Source: Haloplanus litoreus
GTDB lineage: Archaea; Halobacteriota; Halobacteria; Halobacteriales; Haloferacaceae
Strand: one strand, 5' to 3'
Assembly (NCBI RefSeq): GCF_042677945.1
Contig: NZ_JBHUDN010000011.1
DNA: 64,000 nt
Shown in pieces: positions 42,038 through 50,322 of this stretch. Numbering within the stretch: position 1 is the stretch's first letter; each line of letters starts with the position of its first letter. Below the pieces are notes generated by a model. It did not search any database and was not told where the DNA came from. It saw nothing but the letters and a program-made list of their open reading frames with translations. A program made the translations under genes and the position numbers.

Positions 42038-43183
42038 TCACCGAATCGGTTGGGACGGTACCGTACCGGGCGGCGACCGCACGTCGAGGAGTCCGTCCTC
42101 GGTGGGCGTCGGCGTTGGGGTCGCCGTCTCCCCGTCGCCGCCGTCCAGTAGGCCGTCGTCGGTGGGCGTCGGCGTTGGGGTCGCCGTCTCCGCCCCGTTT
42201 TCGGTGGGCGTCGTCTCACCGCCGGGCGTCGGCGTGGTCGTCGCCTCGCCGTCCGTGGCCGTCCCGTTCTCGTTCCCGAAGATATCCGTTTCGATGGTCT
42301 CGGTGTAGGTCAGCGGCGCGAGCGGAATCTCGACGGTGCCGGTCGGCAGGTCGACCTGCGCCGCGAAGTCGATCCGGAGGGTGGTCTCCTGGTCGTTCTC
42401 CAGGTGGGTCACCCACCACTCGTCGATGTTGCCGTTGTCGAGAACCGTCGTCGCCCGAATGGTGCGGGTGGACTTCGGCGGGATCACCCCGTGGCCCTCG
42501 GTGGAACCGTTGCCCATCGCGACGTCGTTCATCGTCGCGTGATAGCTCAGTTCGGAGACGGGGACGAGGTAGGCGTTGGGGTTGTAGACGACAAAGCGCA
42601 TGTCGATTTCCGTCGCCGAGGCGTCGACCGTGCCCCACTGAGCGCTCGTCTCCTCGATGTAGAGGACGGGAGTGCCGCCCGTCTGCTCCTCGCCGACGGG
42701 TCGCCGTTCGGTCGAGTTGAACGCGGCGACGATGTCCGTCTCGATGGTGCGGGTGACCTTCGGCGCGCCGAAGGAGGTGCCGAGCGCGGACGAGTGGACG
42801 TCGGCGTTGACGGCGAGTTCGGTCCGCTCCCCGTTGTTGAGGTGGCTCACCCACCAGGCGGGGATGCGTTCGTTCGCGAGGTAGGTGGTCATCGGCACCG
42901 TCGACGGCCCTCGGGGGACGGAGACGCTCTCCTTGACGCCGCTGGCCATGCGAATACCGTTCATGTCGATGGCGTAGTCGACGGTGAGGCCGCCGAGGCT
43001 GGCACCGACGGGGTTGGGGTTCCGGACGGCCAGGTCGCTCTCGACGACCGTCGTCGTCTCGTTGACGCCACCGAACCGGTTGTCGATTCCCGACACCGAG
43101 GGTTGGCCGAAGCCGACGACGGCGAGGCCGACGAGCAGGATCACGACGACACCGACGGCGATGACCTGCTTGATCGAAGGCAT
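42038..43183 (-). CDS. LEA14-like (WHy domain) surface protein
   Basis: This 381-residue protein has one N-terminal membrane helix (residues 6-27) and two outer WHy/LEA-type-2 beta domains, roughly 35-140 and 150-290. Each has the NPN motif (RNPNPVGASLGGLTVDYAI and YNPNAYLVPVSELSYH). The last 90 residues are a Thr-Pro-rich, low-complexity stalk with a duplicated unit (ETATPTPTPT). LEA14 domains are linked to desiccation stress in plants, but the role in haloarchaea is unknown. It is convergent with the AbrB-PhoU gene, nine bases apart. Confidence 0.82.
   Translation of the reverse strand: MPSIKQVIAVGVVVILLVGLAVVGFGQPSVSGIDNRFGGVNETTTVVESDLAVRNPNPVGASLGGLTVDYAIDMNGIRMASGVKESVSVPRGPSTVPMTTYLANERIPAWWVSHLNNGERTELAVNADVHSSALGTSFGAPKVTRTIETDIVAAFNSTERRPVGEEQTGGTPVLYIEETSAQWGTVDASATEIDMRFVVYNPNAYLVPVSELSYHATMNDVAMGNGSTEGHGVIPPKSTRTIRATTVLDNGNIDEWWVTHLENDQETTLRIDFAAQVDLPTGTVEIPLAPLTYTETIETDIFGNENGTATDGEATTTPTPGGETTPTENGAETATPTPTPTDDGLLDGGDGETATPTPTPTEDGLLDVRSPPGTVPSQPIR
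42099..42191 (-). repeat. Two 33-bp direct repeats in the LEA14-like gene
   Basis: Bases 42099-42131 recur at 42159-42191, 60 bases on, encoding ETATPTPTPT twice in the stalk. They are in frame and would allow stalk-length change by recombination. Confidence 0.85.
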
Positions 43184-43305
43184 ACGGCGATTCTCGGTTG
43201 GTCCCGATATACGGCTTGTGGCTCCGTTCGGGGGACGGCCGCGTGACTGCCGAAATCGCCCACGAGACTTTTTAACCCCTCGGTCGTAACCCGCAACCGC
43301 TCCGA

Positions 43306-44388
43306 ATGTCTCGACACGCAGCCAGACCTCCCGGTGACCAACCCGACCTCGACTGGTGCCACGAGGCGGTCCAGGGTGTCTCCAGAACGTTCGCGTTGAC
43401 CGTCGACGTACTCGACGAACCGATGGCGTCGTACATCTGTGTCGGCTACCTCCTCTGTCGTGTGCCCGATACCATCGAGGACGCCGACCACATCCAGCCG
43501 GCCGAACAGGCCCGCCTCCTTCGCGCGTACGACCGCGTCCTGGACCCGGCGGACGAGACGGACGCCGACGCGTTCCGCGCGGCGGTCGACGAGTGGCTTC
43601 CGGCGTCCGAAGAGCGGTCCGACGACTGGGAGGTCGTCGCCAGCACCCCGCGGATCGTCCGCACTTTTCACGGCCTTCCCGACGACGTGCGTGAGGCGGT
43701 CACGCCGCCCGCCCGCGAACTCGTCCAAGGGATGGCGATGTTCGTCGAACGCTACGCGGACGAGGGGGGGCTTCGTATCCAGTCCCGGGAGGAACTGGAG
43801 GAGTACTGTTACTACGCCGCCGGCACCGTCGGTAACCTCGTCACGAACCTGCTTGCTCGCGGCGACCTGAGCGAGGGGCGTCGCGCACGCCTCTACGACA
43901 CCGCCGAGGAGTTCGGCCTCCTGCTCCAGTTGGTCAACGTCGCCAAGGACGTCTACGACGACTACACCGAGGAGGACAACGTCTACCTGCCCGCGGAGTG
44001 GCTGGCAGCCGAGGGGGTACCCCAGGAGGAAGTCGTCGCCCCGGAACACGAGTCGGGCGCGGCGGCGGTCGTCCGCCGTACCGCCCGCCACGCGCGTTCC
44101 TTCCTCGACGACGCCCAGACGTATCTGGAGACGGTCCCCACGACCGACGGCAACACGCTGGCCGCGTGGGCCATTCCCTTCCTGCTCGCCGTCGGAACCC
44201 TTCGCGAACTCCTCGCCCGCCCGGAGGACGCCCTCTCGGAGGCCGGCGTGAAGGTGTCGCGTCAGGAGGTGTTCGCCGTCGTCACGGAGATGACGGGCAC
44301 CGACGCCGGCGCCCACGGGGCACTCGCGGACCTCCGCGAGGACATCGCCGGACAGCCCTACCATCGGGCGAGCGGGCAGGCCGACTAG
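43306..44388 (+). CDS. Squalene/phytoene synthase family protein (squalene synthase-like)
   Basis: This 360-residue prenyl transferase would join two farnesyl diphosphates into squalene. The start (VQGVSRTFALTVDVL) and the first Asp-rich motif, CRVPDTIEDADH, resemble eukaryotic-type squalene synthases more than CrtB. The second Asp-rich motif is NVAKDVYDDYTEEDNVYLP (residues 208-226). Squalene is abundant in haloarchaeal membranes. A TTTTTAA promoter block precedes the start at 43269-43275. Its TAG stop shares bases with the convergent gene's stop. Confidence 0.87.
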   Translation: MSRHAARPPGDQPDLDWCHEAVQGVSRTFALTVDVLDEPMASYICVGYLLCRVPDTIEDADHIQPAEQARLLRAYDRVLDPADETDADAFRAAVDEWLPASEERSDDWEVVASTPRIVRTFHGLPDDVREAVTPPARELVQGMAMFVERYADEGGLRIQSREELEEYCYYAAGTVGNLVTNLLARGDLSEGRRARLYDTAEEFGLLLQLVNVAKDVYDDYTEEDNVYLPAEWLAAEGVPQEEVVAPEHESGAAAVVRRTARHARSFLDDAQTYLETVPTTDGNTLAAWAIPFLLAVGTLRELLARPEDALSEAGVKVSRQEVFAVVTEMTGTDAGAHGALADLREDIAGQPYHRASGQAD

Positions 44389-44660
44389 GTGACGACCGCG
44401 TAGGTCATCAGGAACCCGAAATAAAGCGCCACGAGCGCCGCCAGCGCGAGCAACCGGAACCGCCGGAGGTCGGCTTCCTCTTTTTCACGCGCCGTCTCGA
44501 ACGCCTCGCGCTCCGCCGGCGACAGGTCCGCCGGATGGTCGAGTCCACGGTGGAGCGCCAGATGTCGTTCGCGGGCGAACGGCTGGCCGCACCGCTCGCA
44601 GACGTAAGCGGTCGCGTCGGGCGGGACGTGCGTGTCGGGGTCGGATCGGGTCACGGTCAC
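44385..44660 (-). CDS. C2H2 zinc-finger protein with a membrane helix
   Basis: This 91-residue protein has one C2H2-type finger, YVCERCGQPFARERHLALHRG (residues 20-40, Cys pair and His pair visible), a charged helix, and a C-terminal membrane span (LALAALVALYFGFLMTYAVV). The GTG start overlaps the stop of the upstream membrane-protein gene (GTGA), so the two are translationally coupled. An in-frame GTG at 44654 is a close alternative. A finger tethered to the membrane beside oxidase genes suggests assembly or regulation, but that is speculation. Confidence 0.75.
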   Translation of the reverse strand: MTVTRSDPDTHVPPDATAYVCERCGQPFARERHLALHRGLDHPADLSPAEREAFETAREKEEADLRRFRLLALAALVALYFGFLMTYAVVT

Positions 44661-46066
44661 GTGGCGAGGAAGGGGGGAGCGACGTACGGTTCGGCGACGA
44701 TCCAGAGGCTGAGCATGGTGTAGCCGACCATGACGGCGGTCACGCCGTACTGGCTTCGAACGGCCTGCAGGCGGGAGGGAAACAGGTCGTAGGCGATGGC
44801 GTGAGCGACCCAGACGGCCACCAGGTGGCCGAGGAGGACGAAGGCGAGTTCCAGGCCACCGAACCACGCCGGCAGGCCGGCCAGTTGCGGCGGCGACGGC
44901 GGCGGCGAGAGTGGGGCGGCGGCGACGGCGGCGAACGTCGGGCCGAGCACCAGTACCGATCCGAGGTTGTGCGCGAGATGGTAGCCGGCGGCGATGGGGA
45001 GCAAGGACGGTGCGAACCGCCGCGCGAGTTCGGTCGTGGAGAGGTAGGTGTCGGCGCGACGGCGGCCGAGCCGTGCCGCCGCGTGGTAGGCCAGATAGAA
45101 CAGCGCCGCGCCGGCGAGGTAGGCACCGAGGTACGCGACGACCGGCGGGACGCCCGCACCGACGGCGGCGCTGACGCCGGCTGCCCACGGTCCGGTGGCG
45201 ACGAAGCCGTCGTAGGTGGTGACAAACAGCAGGGTGACGACGAACGCCACGTCGTCGCGTCCGCCGAGCGACGTTTCGGGCAGAGCGCTCCCGGGCAGGC
45301 GAAGGCGCAGGCTGCCGTCTTCCACGCCGAGGGGAGCGACTCGTCCGTAGAGACGAAACGCCCGCGAGAGGGGGTCGACGCTCTCGAACCACCGGTCGGA
45401 ACCGAAGACGACGGTGCCGGCGAGCGTCGCGACGGTGTAGGCGCCGAGGACCGACGTGAGGAGGCCCGCATCGTCCGCGAGCGGCATGGTAATCTCGGCC
45501 CACACGAGGAGGAGCAGGGCGACGACACTCGGCCAGGCTCCCAGGCGGTCCGGATACGGCCGATCGAGGGAGGGGAGGCGTTCGGAGACGGTTCGGAAGG
45601 GGTTGAGCGCCGGCCAGGTGTTTCCCAGCAGGTACGTGGAGGCGACGTAGCCGCCCCACCACGCGACCCAGACGACGAGGACGGCGAGGTTGCGGACGCC
45701 GCTTGCACCCTCGACGACGCCGACGACCAGTGTGGTAGCGAGGACGCCGACGCCGCCGACGCTCGCGAGGGCGTGGAGTACGCGTCCCGGCGTCGGCAGC
45801 GGTCGGAGCCAGTCGTGGACGGCGGCGACGAAGCGGCGGTCGGTGACGAAACTGGCGAGGAGGAACGAGACGCCGACGACGCCGCCACCCGTGAGCAAGA
45901 ACAGCCACGTGGGCACCGCCACGGGGTCACGCGTCGCGCCACGGAGGCCGCCGCTGTGGGCGACGGCCCGGCCGACGCCTATCGAGAGGGCCACGCAGAC
46001 GGTGAGTGTGACTCCGAGGGCGGCGTGTGGTCGTCGGAATCGGAACCACCACGAGTCCGAGGCCAT
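44657..46066 (-). CDS. Polytopic membrane protein next to cytochrome oxidase subunit III
   Basis: This 469-residue protein has about twelve hydrophobic spans. No enzyme motif is recognised. It is rich in Trp and Gly, and has scattered His in spans (GYHLAHNLGSVL near residue 365, LLGHLVAVWVAHAIAYD near 430) that could bind heme or copper. It is divergent from the cox III gene and coupled to the zinc-finger gene downstream. I recall similar proteins near haloarchaeal oxidase genes but no known function. Confidence 0.72.
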   Translation of the reverse strand: MASDSWWFRFRRPHAALGVTLTVCVALSIGVGRAVAHSGGLRGATRDPVAVPTWLFLLTGGGVVGVSFLLASFVTDRRFVAAVHDWLRPLPTPGRVLHALASVGGVGVLATTLVVGVVEGASGVRNLAVLVVWVAWWGGYVASTYLLGNTWPALNPFRTVSERLPSLDRPYPDRLGAWPSVVALLLLVWAEITMPLADDAGLLTSVLGAYTVATLAGTVVFGSDRWFESVDPLSRAFRLYGRVAPLGVEDGSLRLRLPGSALPETSLGGRDDVAFVVTLLFVTTYDGFVATGPWAAGVSAAVGAGVPPVVAYLGAYLAGAALFYLAYHAAARLGRRRADTYLSTTELARRFAPSLLPIAAGYHLAHNLGSVLVLGPTFAAVAAAPLSPPPSPPQLAGLPAWFGGLELAFVLLGHLVAVWVAHAIAYDLFPSRLQAVRSQYGVTAVMVGYTMLSLWIVAEPYVAPPFLAT

Positions 46067-46171
46067 CGGTCGACGGTTGGGGTGTCCCCGTGGAGTAGCT
46101 TCCGAAACCGATCGAGGTCGGTTCGACGGAAGGTGGGAGGATTTTTGGTAGTTGAATCGCAACGGGGGGGT

Positions 46172-47026
46172 ATGAGTACGGATCACGGCGGGGACGATCA
46201 CGGACATCACCTCCCGGCAGTCGAAGACTGGCCGCGGGGGTTCGGCGAGGCGAGCTGGTGGCCGTTCATCACGGCACTGGGTGGCGGGGGTATCTACCTC
46301 GCCGCCGCACTCTTCATCGTCTCGGGCGGACAGGAGTCGACGATCGACCCGATGCTCGCGCCGCTGGCGGCGGCCGCGAGCGTCGGCGCTTTCCTCCTCG
46401 GGCTGTACGGCTGGCTCTACCACGCCTTCGTCTCGGAGTTCTGGTCGCGTGGCAGTAACGAGACGAGCGCGTCGGCCCTCCGCTGGGGGATGATCGCGTT
46501 CCTCGGGTCCGAGCTCGCAACCTTCGGCGCGGTGTTCACGTACTACTTCTTCATCCGCGCAGGGACGTGGCCGCCGGGTGAACTCCCGCATCTGACCGGT
46601 TCGCTCGTCATCATCAACACGGCAATTCTGGTGGCGTCGAGTCTCACGCTCCACTGGGCACACGTCGCCATCCGAAAGAACGACCGCCGGAAGTTCGTGC
46701 TCGGCCTGCTGGCGACGCTCATCCTCGGGATCGTCTTCATCGGAGGACAGATCTACGAGTACTACGAGTTCATCGTTCACTCGAACTTCACCGTCACCTC
46801 GGGACTGTTCGGCTCGGCCTTCTTCGGGCTGACCGGACTCCACGGGCTTCACGTCTCGCTCGGTGGCGCTCTCCTCGCCATCGTCACGATTCGTGCGCTC
46901 GCAGGGCAGTACTCCGCCGAACGTCACGTCTCTGTCAGCACCGTCTCGATGTACTGGCACTTCGTCGACGTCGTCTGGATCTTCCTCGTCGTCGTGCTGT
47001 ACGCCGGCGCCTCGTTCGGCGCCTGA
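46172..47026 (+). CDS. Heme-copper oxidase (cytochrome c oxidase) subunit III
   Basis: This 284-residue subunit has seven predicted membrane helices and the subunit III pattern: EASWWPFITALGGGGIYLAAAL, MIAFLGSELATFGAVFTYYFF (the conserved Glu), INTAILVASSLTLHWAHVAIR, GQIYEYYEF, FFGLTGLHGLHVSLGG and STVSMYWHFVDVVWIFLVVV. A His-rich 12-residue start precedes it. It supports the catalytic subunits I and II, which are not in the window. The ATG follows a TATA-like ATTTTTGG block (46140-46148). Confidence 0.92.
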   Translation: MSTDHGGDDHGHHLPAVEDWPRGFGEASWWPFITALGGGGIYLAAALFIVSGGQESTIDPMLAPLAAAASVGAFLLGLYGWLYHAFVSEFWSRGSNETSASALRWGMIAFLGSELATFGAVFTYYFFIRAGTWPPGELPHLTGSLVIINTAILVASSLTLHWAHVAIRKNDRRKFVLGLLATLILGIVFIGGQIYEYYEFIVHSNFTVTSGLFGSAFFGLTGLHGLHVSLGGALLAIVTIRALAGQYSAERHVSVSTVSMYWHFVDVVWIFLVVVLYAGASFGA

Positions 47027-47095
47027 TCGGTCTCCCGTGCCGCGCGCCGGTCCCGGCGCCGTAAATTTATGTGGTCTCACGCGTCAGCTATTGAT

Positions 47096-47323
47096 ATGGA
47101 GGATTTCGAGCAGCTCGTGTCGTCGCTCACGCCTCGAGAGGAGAACGACGAAATCAAACTCTACCAGAACACCGTCTCGGTGGCGTGTCCCGTCTGTGAG
47201 GACCCGTTCGACGACCTCGTGGCGTGTAAGAAGACGGAGACCAGCCTCGAACAGATCGAACCGCTCGACATCTGTGTCACCGTCCACGAGGGCAGTCCGC
47301 TCCTGTTCACCCACAAACACTGA
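47096..47323 (+). CDS. Small CxxC protein, DUF7385-like
   Basis: This 75-residue protein has one CPVC pair at residues 31-34 and further Cys at 44 and 60, enough for a small metal site. It belongs to a haloarchaeal set sometimes labelled flagella cluster protein, a label not supported by anything here. The ATG at 47096 lies about 28 bases after a TAAATTTA box (47061-47068), fixing the start as leaderless; the in-frame GTG at 47069 is on the box. Confidence 0.72.
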   Translation: MEDFEQLVSSLTPREENDEIKLYQNTVSVACPVCEDPFDDLVACKKTETSLEQIEPLDICVTVHEGSPLLFTHKH

Positions 47324-47407
47324 CCCGGCGGCCGCCGTGGGTTCCCCACCGCCCGTCGTCGTCTGCAGTGCCCTCAAATTAAACCCGCAGCCCACCGATC
47401 GTCTGGT

Positions 47408-47632
47408 ATGGCGCGGGAAGTAACCCACACCGAGACGGGACCGAAGATCATCACACCGGACGACATCGACGACGAAAAGGGCGACGTGGCGATCTGTCTG
47501 TGCGGGTTGAGCGAGCAGTATCCCTTCTGTGACGGCTCCCATCGCCGGGCCGAGGACGAGAACGCCGACGAACGGTACAAGTACGTCGACGGGGAGCGGC
47601 GGCGAATCTCCATCGACTTCGTCGACGAGTGA
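47408..47632 (+). CDS. CDGSH iron-sulfur domain protein
   Basis: This 74-residue protein contains the CDGSH motif in full: C-x-C at 30-32, then CDGSH (CLCGLSEQYPFCDGSH), providing three Cys and one His for a 2Fe-2S cluster. Such proteins handle redox signals or donate clusters. It is a single-domain form. Downstream lies the nested inverted repeat at 47641-47704, starting eight bases after the stop, which could act as a transcript end or stabiliser. Confidence 0.9.
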   Translation: MAREVTHTETGPKIITPDDIDDEKGDVAICLCGLSEQYPFCDGSHRRAEDENADERYKYVDGERRRISIDFVDE

Positions 47633-47640
47633 TTCGGAGT

Positions 47641-47704
47641 ATTGTAACTGTTCACCGGTGGTTCGCCGAGACGGGCCGGCGAACCACCGGTACTGACTTA
47701 CAAT
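47641..47704. repeat. 64-bp nested perfect inverted repeat
   Basis: The inner arms are accggtggttcgccg (47654-47668) and its exact reverse complement (47677-47691), 15 of 15 pairs with an eight-base loop. The outer arms are attgtaa (47641-47647) and ttacaat (47698-47704), 7 of 7. Two symmetric six-base unpaired segments separate inner from outer arms, and both pairs share one centre (47672.5). It lies between two same-direction genes. Possible roles are a factor binding site, a 3' RNA structure, or a short mobile-element relic. No flanking target duplication is visible. Confidence 0.95.
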
Positions 47705-47776
47705 AACCCGTCTGTGGCGGTGGTCCTCGCCAATTGCCGGAAAGTATTTGGCTCGCTTGGGAGCATATCCCCACAA

Positions 47777-49780
47777 ATGGACGGCGAGATTCTCGACGCG
47801 GTGACCGAGTGGGGGACCCGTCCCGTCGCCGACGGCGTTACCGGGTTGTACGACCTCGTTGACGAGGAGTTCTCGGGGGCGGTAACCGACGGTACGGCGT
47901 GGGCGTTCGTTCTCAACGGACGCTATCTGGGGGTGTTCGACGGCGACATCGAGGATTTCGAGGATACCTCGCTGACGGCCTACACCGCGCCAGACATCTC
48001 GCTGCCGCTCCTCTACGCGATGCAGGCACGCGGCGGCCAGACCCGCGGCCAGTACTACTCGAACGAGACGTCGCTCGCCGAAATCGACGAGACGCTCTCT
48101 TCCGGAAGCTTCGTCGGCTACGTCGAACTCTCGGAGAACGTGCTCTCGGGTGACTACTACGTCGTCTACTACGGCGGGCGGTCGCTCCCCGTCGCCTACG
48201 TGGGCAACAGCCGGCGCCTCCTCACGGGCGACGAGGCGTTCGAACGCGCCGCCGACGAGGTGGGCATCTACTCCGTCGTCGACGCCGACGTCGAGGTGGT
48301 CGACCTGCCGGAACGGCCGGAACCGGCTCCCACCGACGTGGCGGCCGCCGGCTCCGCCGTCGCCGGCGACGANNNNNNNNNNNNNNNNNNNNNNNNNNNN
48401 NNNNNNNNNNNNGACGAGGGCGTCGGGGACGTCGCGTTCGACGACGACGAGACGGACGACGGGACGGACGCCACCGGCGGCGGTGCGGAGGACGACGGGA
48501 CGGACGCCACCGGCGGCGTCGCTGCGGCGGGGCCGGCGACGGCCGAGGACGGCCAGAGCGCGGACGACGCCGGCACGACGCCGGACTGGGCGACGCCCGA
48601 TGTGGTCCAGTCGACCGAGTCGGCCGAATCGACCGCGGCCGAGGGCGACGGGAGTGAGGCAGCCGCCACCGACGTGGCTGGGACCGACGTCGATGCCGAC
48701 GCCGAGACGGCCGCGCCGGACGAGACAGCGTCGACGGTAGACGGGGCGGACGCGGCGACGACCGACGAGGTGGTGGACTCGGCGGACGAGGTGGCGACCG
48801 ACGACGCCGAGGTGTCGAGTGACGCCGAAGCGTCGAGGGGATCGGCATCCGACGACGAAATCGATCGTCTTCGGCAGGAACTCGACGCCGCCCGGGCGGC
48901 CGAGGAGGAGGCGGAGGCGGCCCGGGACCGAATCGCGAGCGAACGGGACGACTACCGAGTGGAGGTCGAACGCCTTCGGGAGCGGGTGGCCGAACTCGAG
49001 GCGAAGATCGAGCGTCTGGAGGCCGGCGAGGCGGATGCGGACGCCGCACCCGAGCGAACGCTCGCCCCGGCGGAGGCGCTCTCGGGGACGAACCTGTTCG
49101 TCCGCTACGAGGACAAGACCGGCGGGACGCTCGAACGCGCCGCCGAGGGTCGCATCGACGAGTCGACGCTGCGTGACAACCTCCGGATCGACTACCACAC
49201 CGAGTTCGAGACGGCCGGGCTGTCCGTCGACGGCCAGCAGTTCGAGGCGTTCCTGCGCGGGACGCCCGAGCATCGGTTCGCGGAGTGGCTGTTGACCGCT
49301 GTGACCTACGAGATTCGGCAGACGGACACGCGGGCCGAGTTGACGAAACTGTACGAGGCCATCGAACGGGTCGACCGCATCGACCTGGACGGAACGGTCG
49401 ACGTCGCGACCGACGGGGAACGAGACGACGCTACGGCGGTGTCGTTCGACGTGGTGTTCCGTGACAAGATGGGTGATCCGCTGTTCGTCGCCGCGTTCGA
49501 AGACAGTCGAGATCCGACGTCGGCGTCGGCCATCGAGTCACTTCTGGATCGCTCCCGTCGGGTGAGCGAAACGGACGAGTCACTCGCCGCAGCGTTCTTC
49601 GTGACGACGAGTTTCTTCGGTGCCGACGCGATGGAGGTCGCAGTCGACGCGACGCGCGGTGGCCTGTTCAGTCGGAGTTCCCGGCGCAGCTACGTGAAGC
49701 TCTCGCGGAAATCCGGCTTTCACCTCTGTCTGGTCGAGGCGCGAGACGAGGACTTCTTCCTGACTGTTCCGGATCTCTAG
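47777..49780 (+). CDS. Large haloarchaeal protein with coiled coil, unknown function
   Basis: This protein of about 667 residues (one gap) has three parts. Residues 1-190 form a compact domain with many aromatic strands (GTAWAFVLNGRYLGVFDG, GDYYVVYYGGRSLPVAYVG). Residues 190-430 are an acidic low-complexity linker ending in a coiled coil (EIDRLRQELDAARAAEEEAE...LRERVAELEAKIERLEAG). Residues 440-667 are a second folded domain (ALSGTNLFVRYEDKTGGTLE...). I recall it as a DUF7527-type family. No enzymatic motif is seen. The frame stays open across the 40-N gap. Its TAG shares bases with the convergent HTH gene stop. Confidence 0.75.
   Translation: MDGEILDAVTEWGTRPVADGVTGLYDLVDEEFSGAVTDGTAWAFVLNGRYLGVFDGDIEDFEDTSLTAYTAPDISLPLLYAMQARGGQTRGQYYSNETSLAEIDETLSSGSFVGYVELSENVLSGDYYVVYYGGRSLPVAYVGNSRRLLTGDEAFERAADEVGIYSVVDADVEVVDLPERPEPAPTDVAAAGSAVAGDXXXXXXXXXXXXXXDEGVGDVAFDDDETDDGTDATGGGAEDDGTDATGGVAAAGPATAEDGQSADDAGTTPDWATPDVVQSTESAESTAAEGDGSEAAATDVAGTDVDADAETAAPDETASTVDGADAATTDEVVDSADEVATDDAEVSSDAEASRGSASDDEIDRLRQELDAARAAEEEAEAARDRIASERDDYRVEVERLRERVAELEAKIERLEAGEADADAAPERTLAPAEALSGTNLFVRYEDKTGGTLERAAEGRIDESTLRDNLRIDYHTEFETAGLSVDGQQFEAFLRGTPEHRFAEWLLTAVTYEIRQTDTRAELTKLYEAIERVDRIDLDGTVDVATDGERDDATAVSFDVVFRDKMGDPLFVAAFEDSRDPTSASAIESLLDRSRRVSETDESLAAAFFVTTSFFGADAMEVAVDATRGGLFSRSSRRSYVKLSRKSGFHLCLVEARDEDFFLTVPDL
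48373..48412. other. Assembly gap (40 N) in the acidic linker
   Basis: Forty N interrupt a GC-rich, Asp/Gly/Ala-coding repetitive stretch. The frame stays open on either side with this gap size, but the true length is unknown. Confidence 0.99.
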
Positions 49781-50082
49781 CTCTGGATCTCGGCCGTCTC
49801 CTCGATTTTCATCGAGTCGAGTTTGTCGACGATAGCGTCGATTTTCTCGTCGAGTTCGTCGACGAAGTCGGCGGTGTCCTCGGTGGTGATCGCGCCCTGG
49901 CTCGACGGCTCGATCAGGTTCTCCTCCTCGAGGACGCGAAGCGAGTACCGAACCTTGTGGTGGGGGTATCCCGTCTCGTTGGACATCTTCACGATGCCGA
50001 TCGGTTCGTTTCCGATGACCATCTTCAACACCTGAAGATGGCGTTCGAGCATATCGACTTCTTTCTCGAGCCTGTCTATCAT
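49777..50082 (-). CDS. Winged-helix transcription regulator, haloarchaeal
   Basis: This 101-residue protein starts with a coiled-coil-like helix (MIDRLEKEVDMLERHLQVLKMVI), then a winged helix (residues 25-70, GIVKMSNETGYPHHKVRYSLRVLEEENLIEPSSQGA), and ends in a second helix. It resembles a widespread small haloarchaeal regulator. The ATG at 50082 is preferred: a TTTTAAAA box on this strand (50110-50117) gives near-leaderless spacing. An in-frame ATG at 50136 lies upstream of that box. Target unknown. Confidence 0.75.
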   Translation of the reverse strand: MIDRLEKEVDMLERHLQVLKMVIGNEPIGIVKMSNETGYPHHKVRYSLRVLEEENLIEPSSQGAITTEDTADFVDELDEKIDAIVDKLDSMKIEETAEIQS

Positions 50083-50322
50083 GACACTTGTTAACTTGTC
50101 GTAGCGGGTTTTAAAAGTTGCTGTGAGGCCCGGCAACCGGAAACCAACGACAATGGATCGGCAGTGAGAGTAGTTAACGGTTCGGGTCGTGGCCGGATCA
50201 ACCGGCAGTTCGACCGCGAATCTCGTCGCAGCCCGTCGGCCCGCCCGTTCGGAACTTCTCGGCCGGCCAGCGTGAGCGTATCGTAATCGGTTTAGCGAGT
50301 CGGCTGGAATCCCCGGACGGAC

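Noticed and set aside
47641..47704. Complete miniature transposable element
   Set aside because: Terminal symmetry is striking, but no target-site duplication and no second copy in this window are visible, so it is reported as an inverted repeat only.
48373..48412. Frameshift or pseudogene in the coiled-coil protein
   Set aside because: The interruption is an assembly gap; the frame stays open on both sides.
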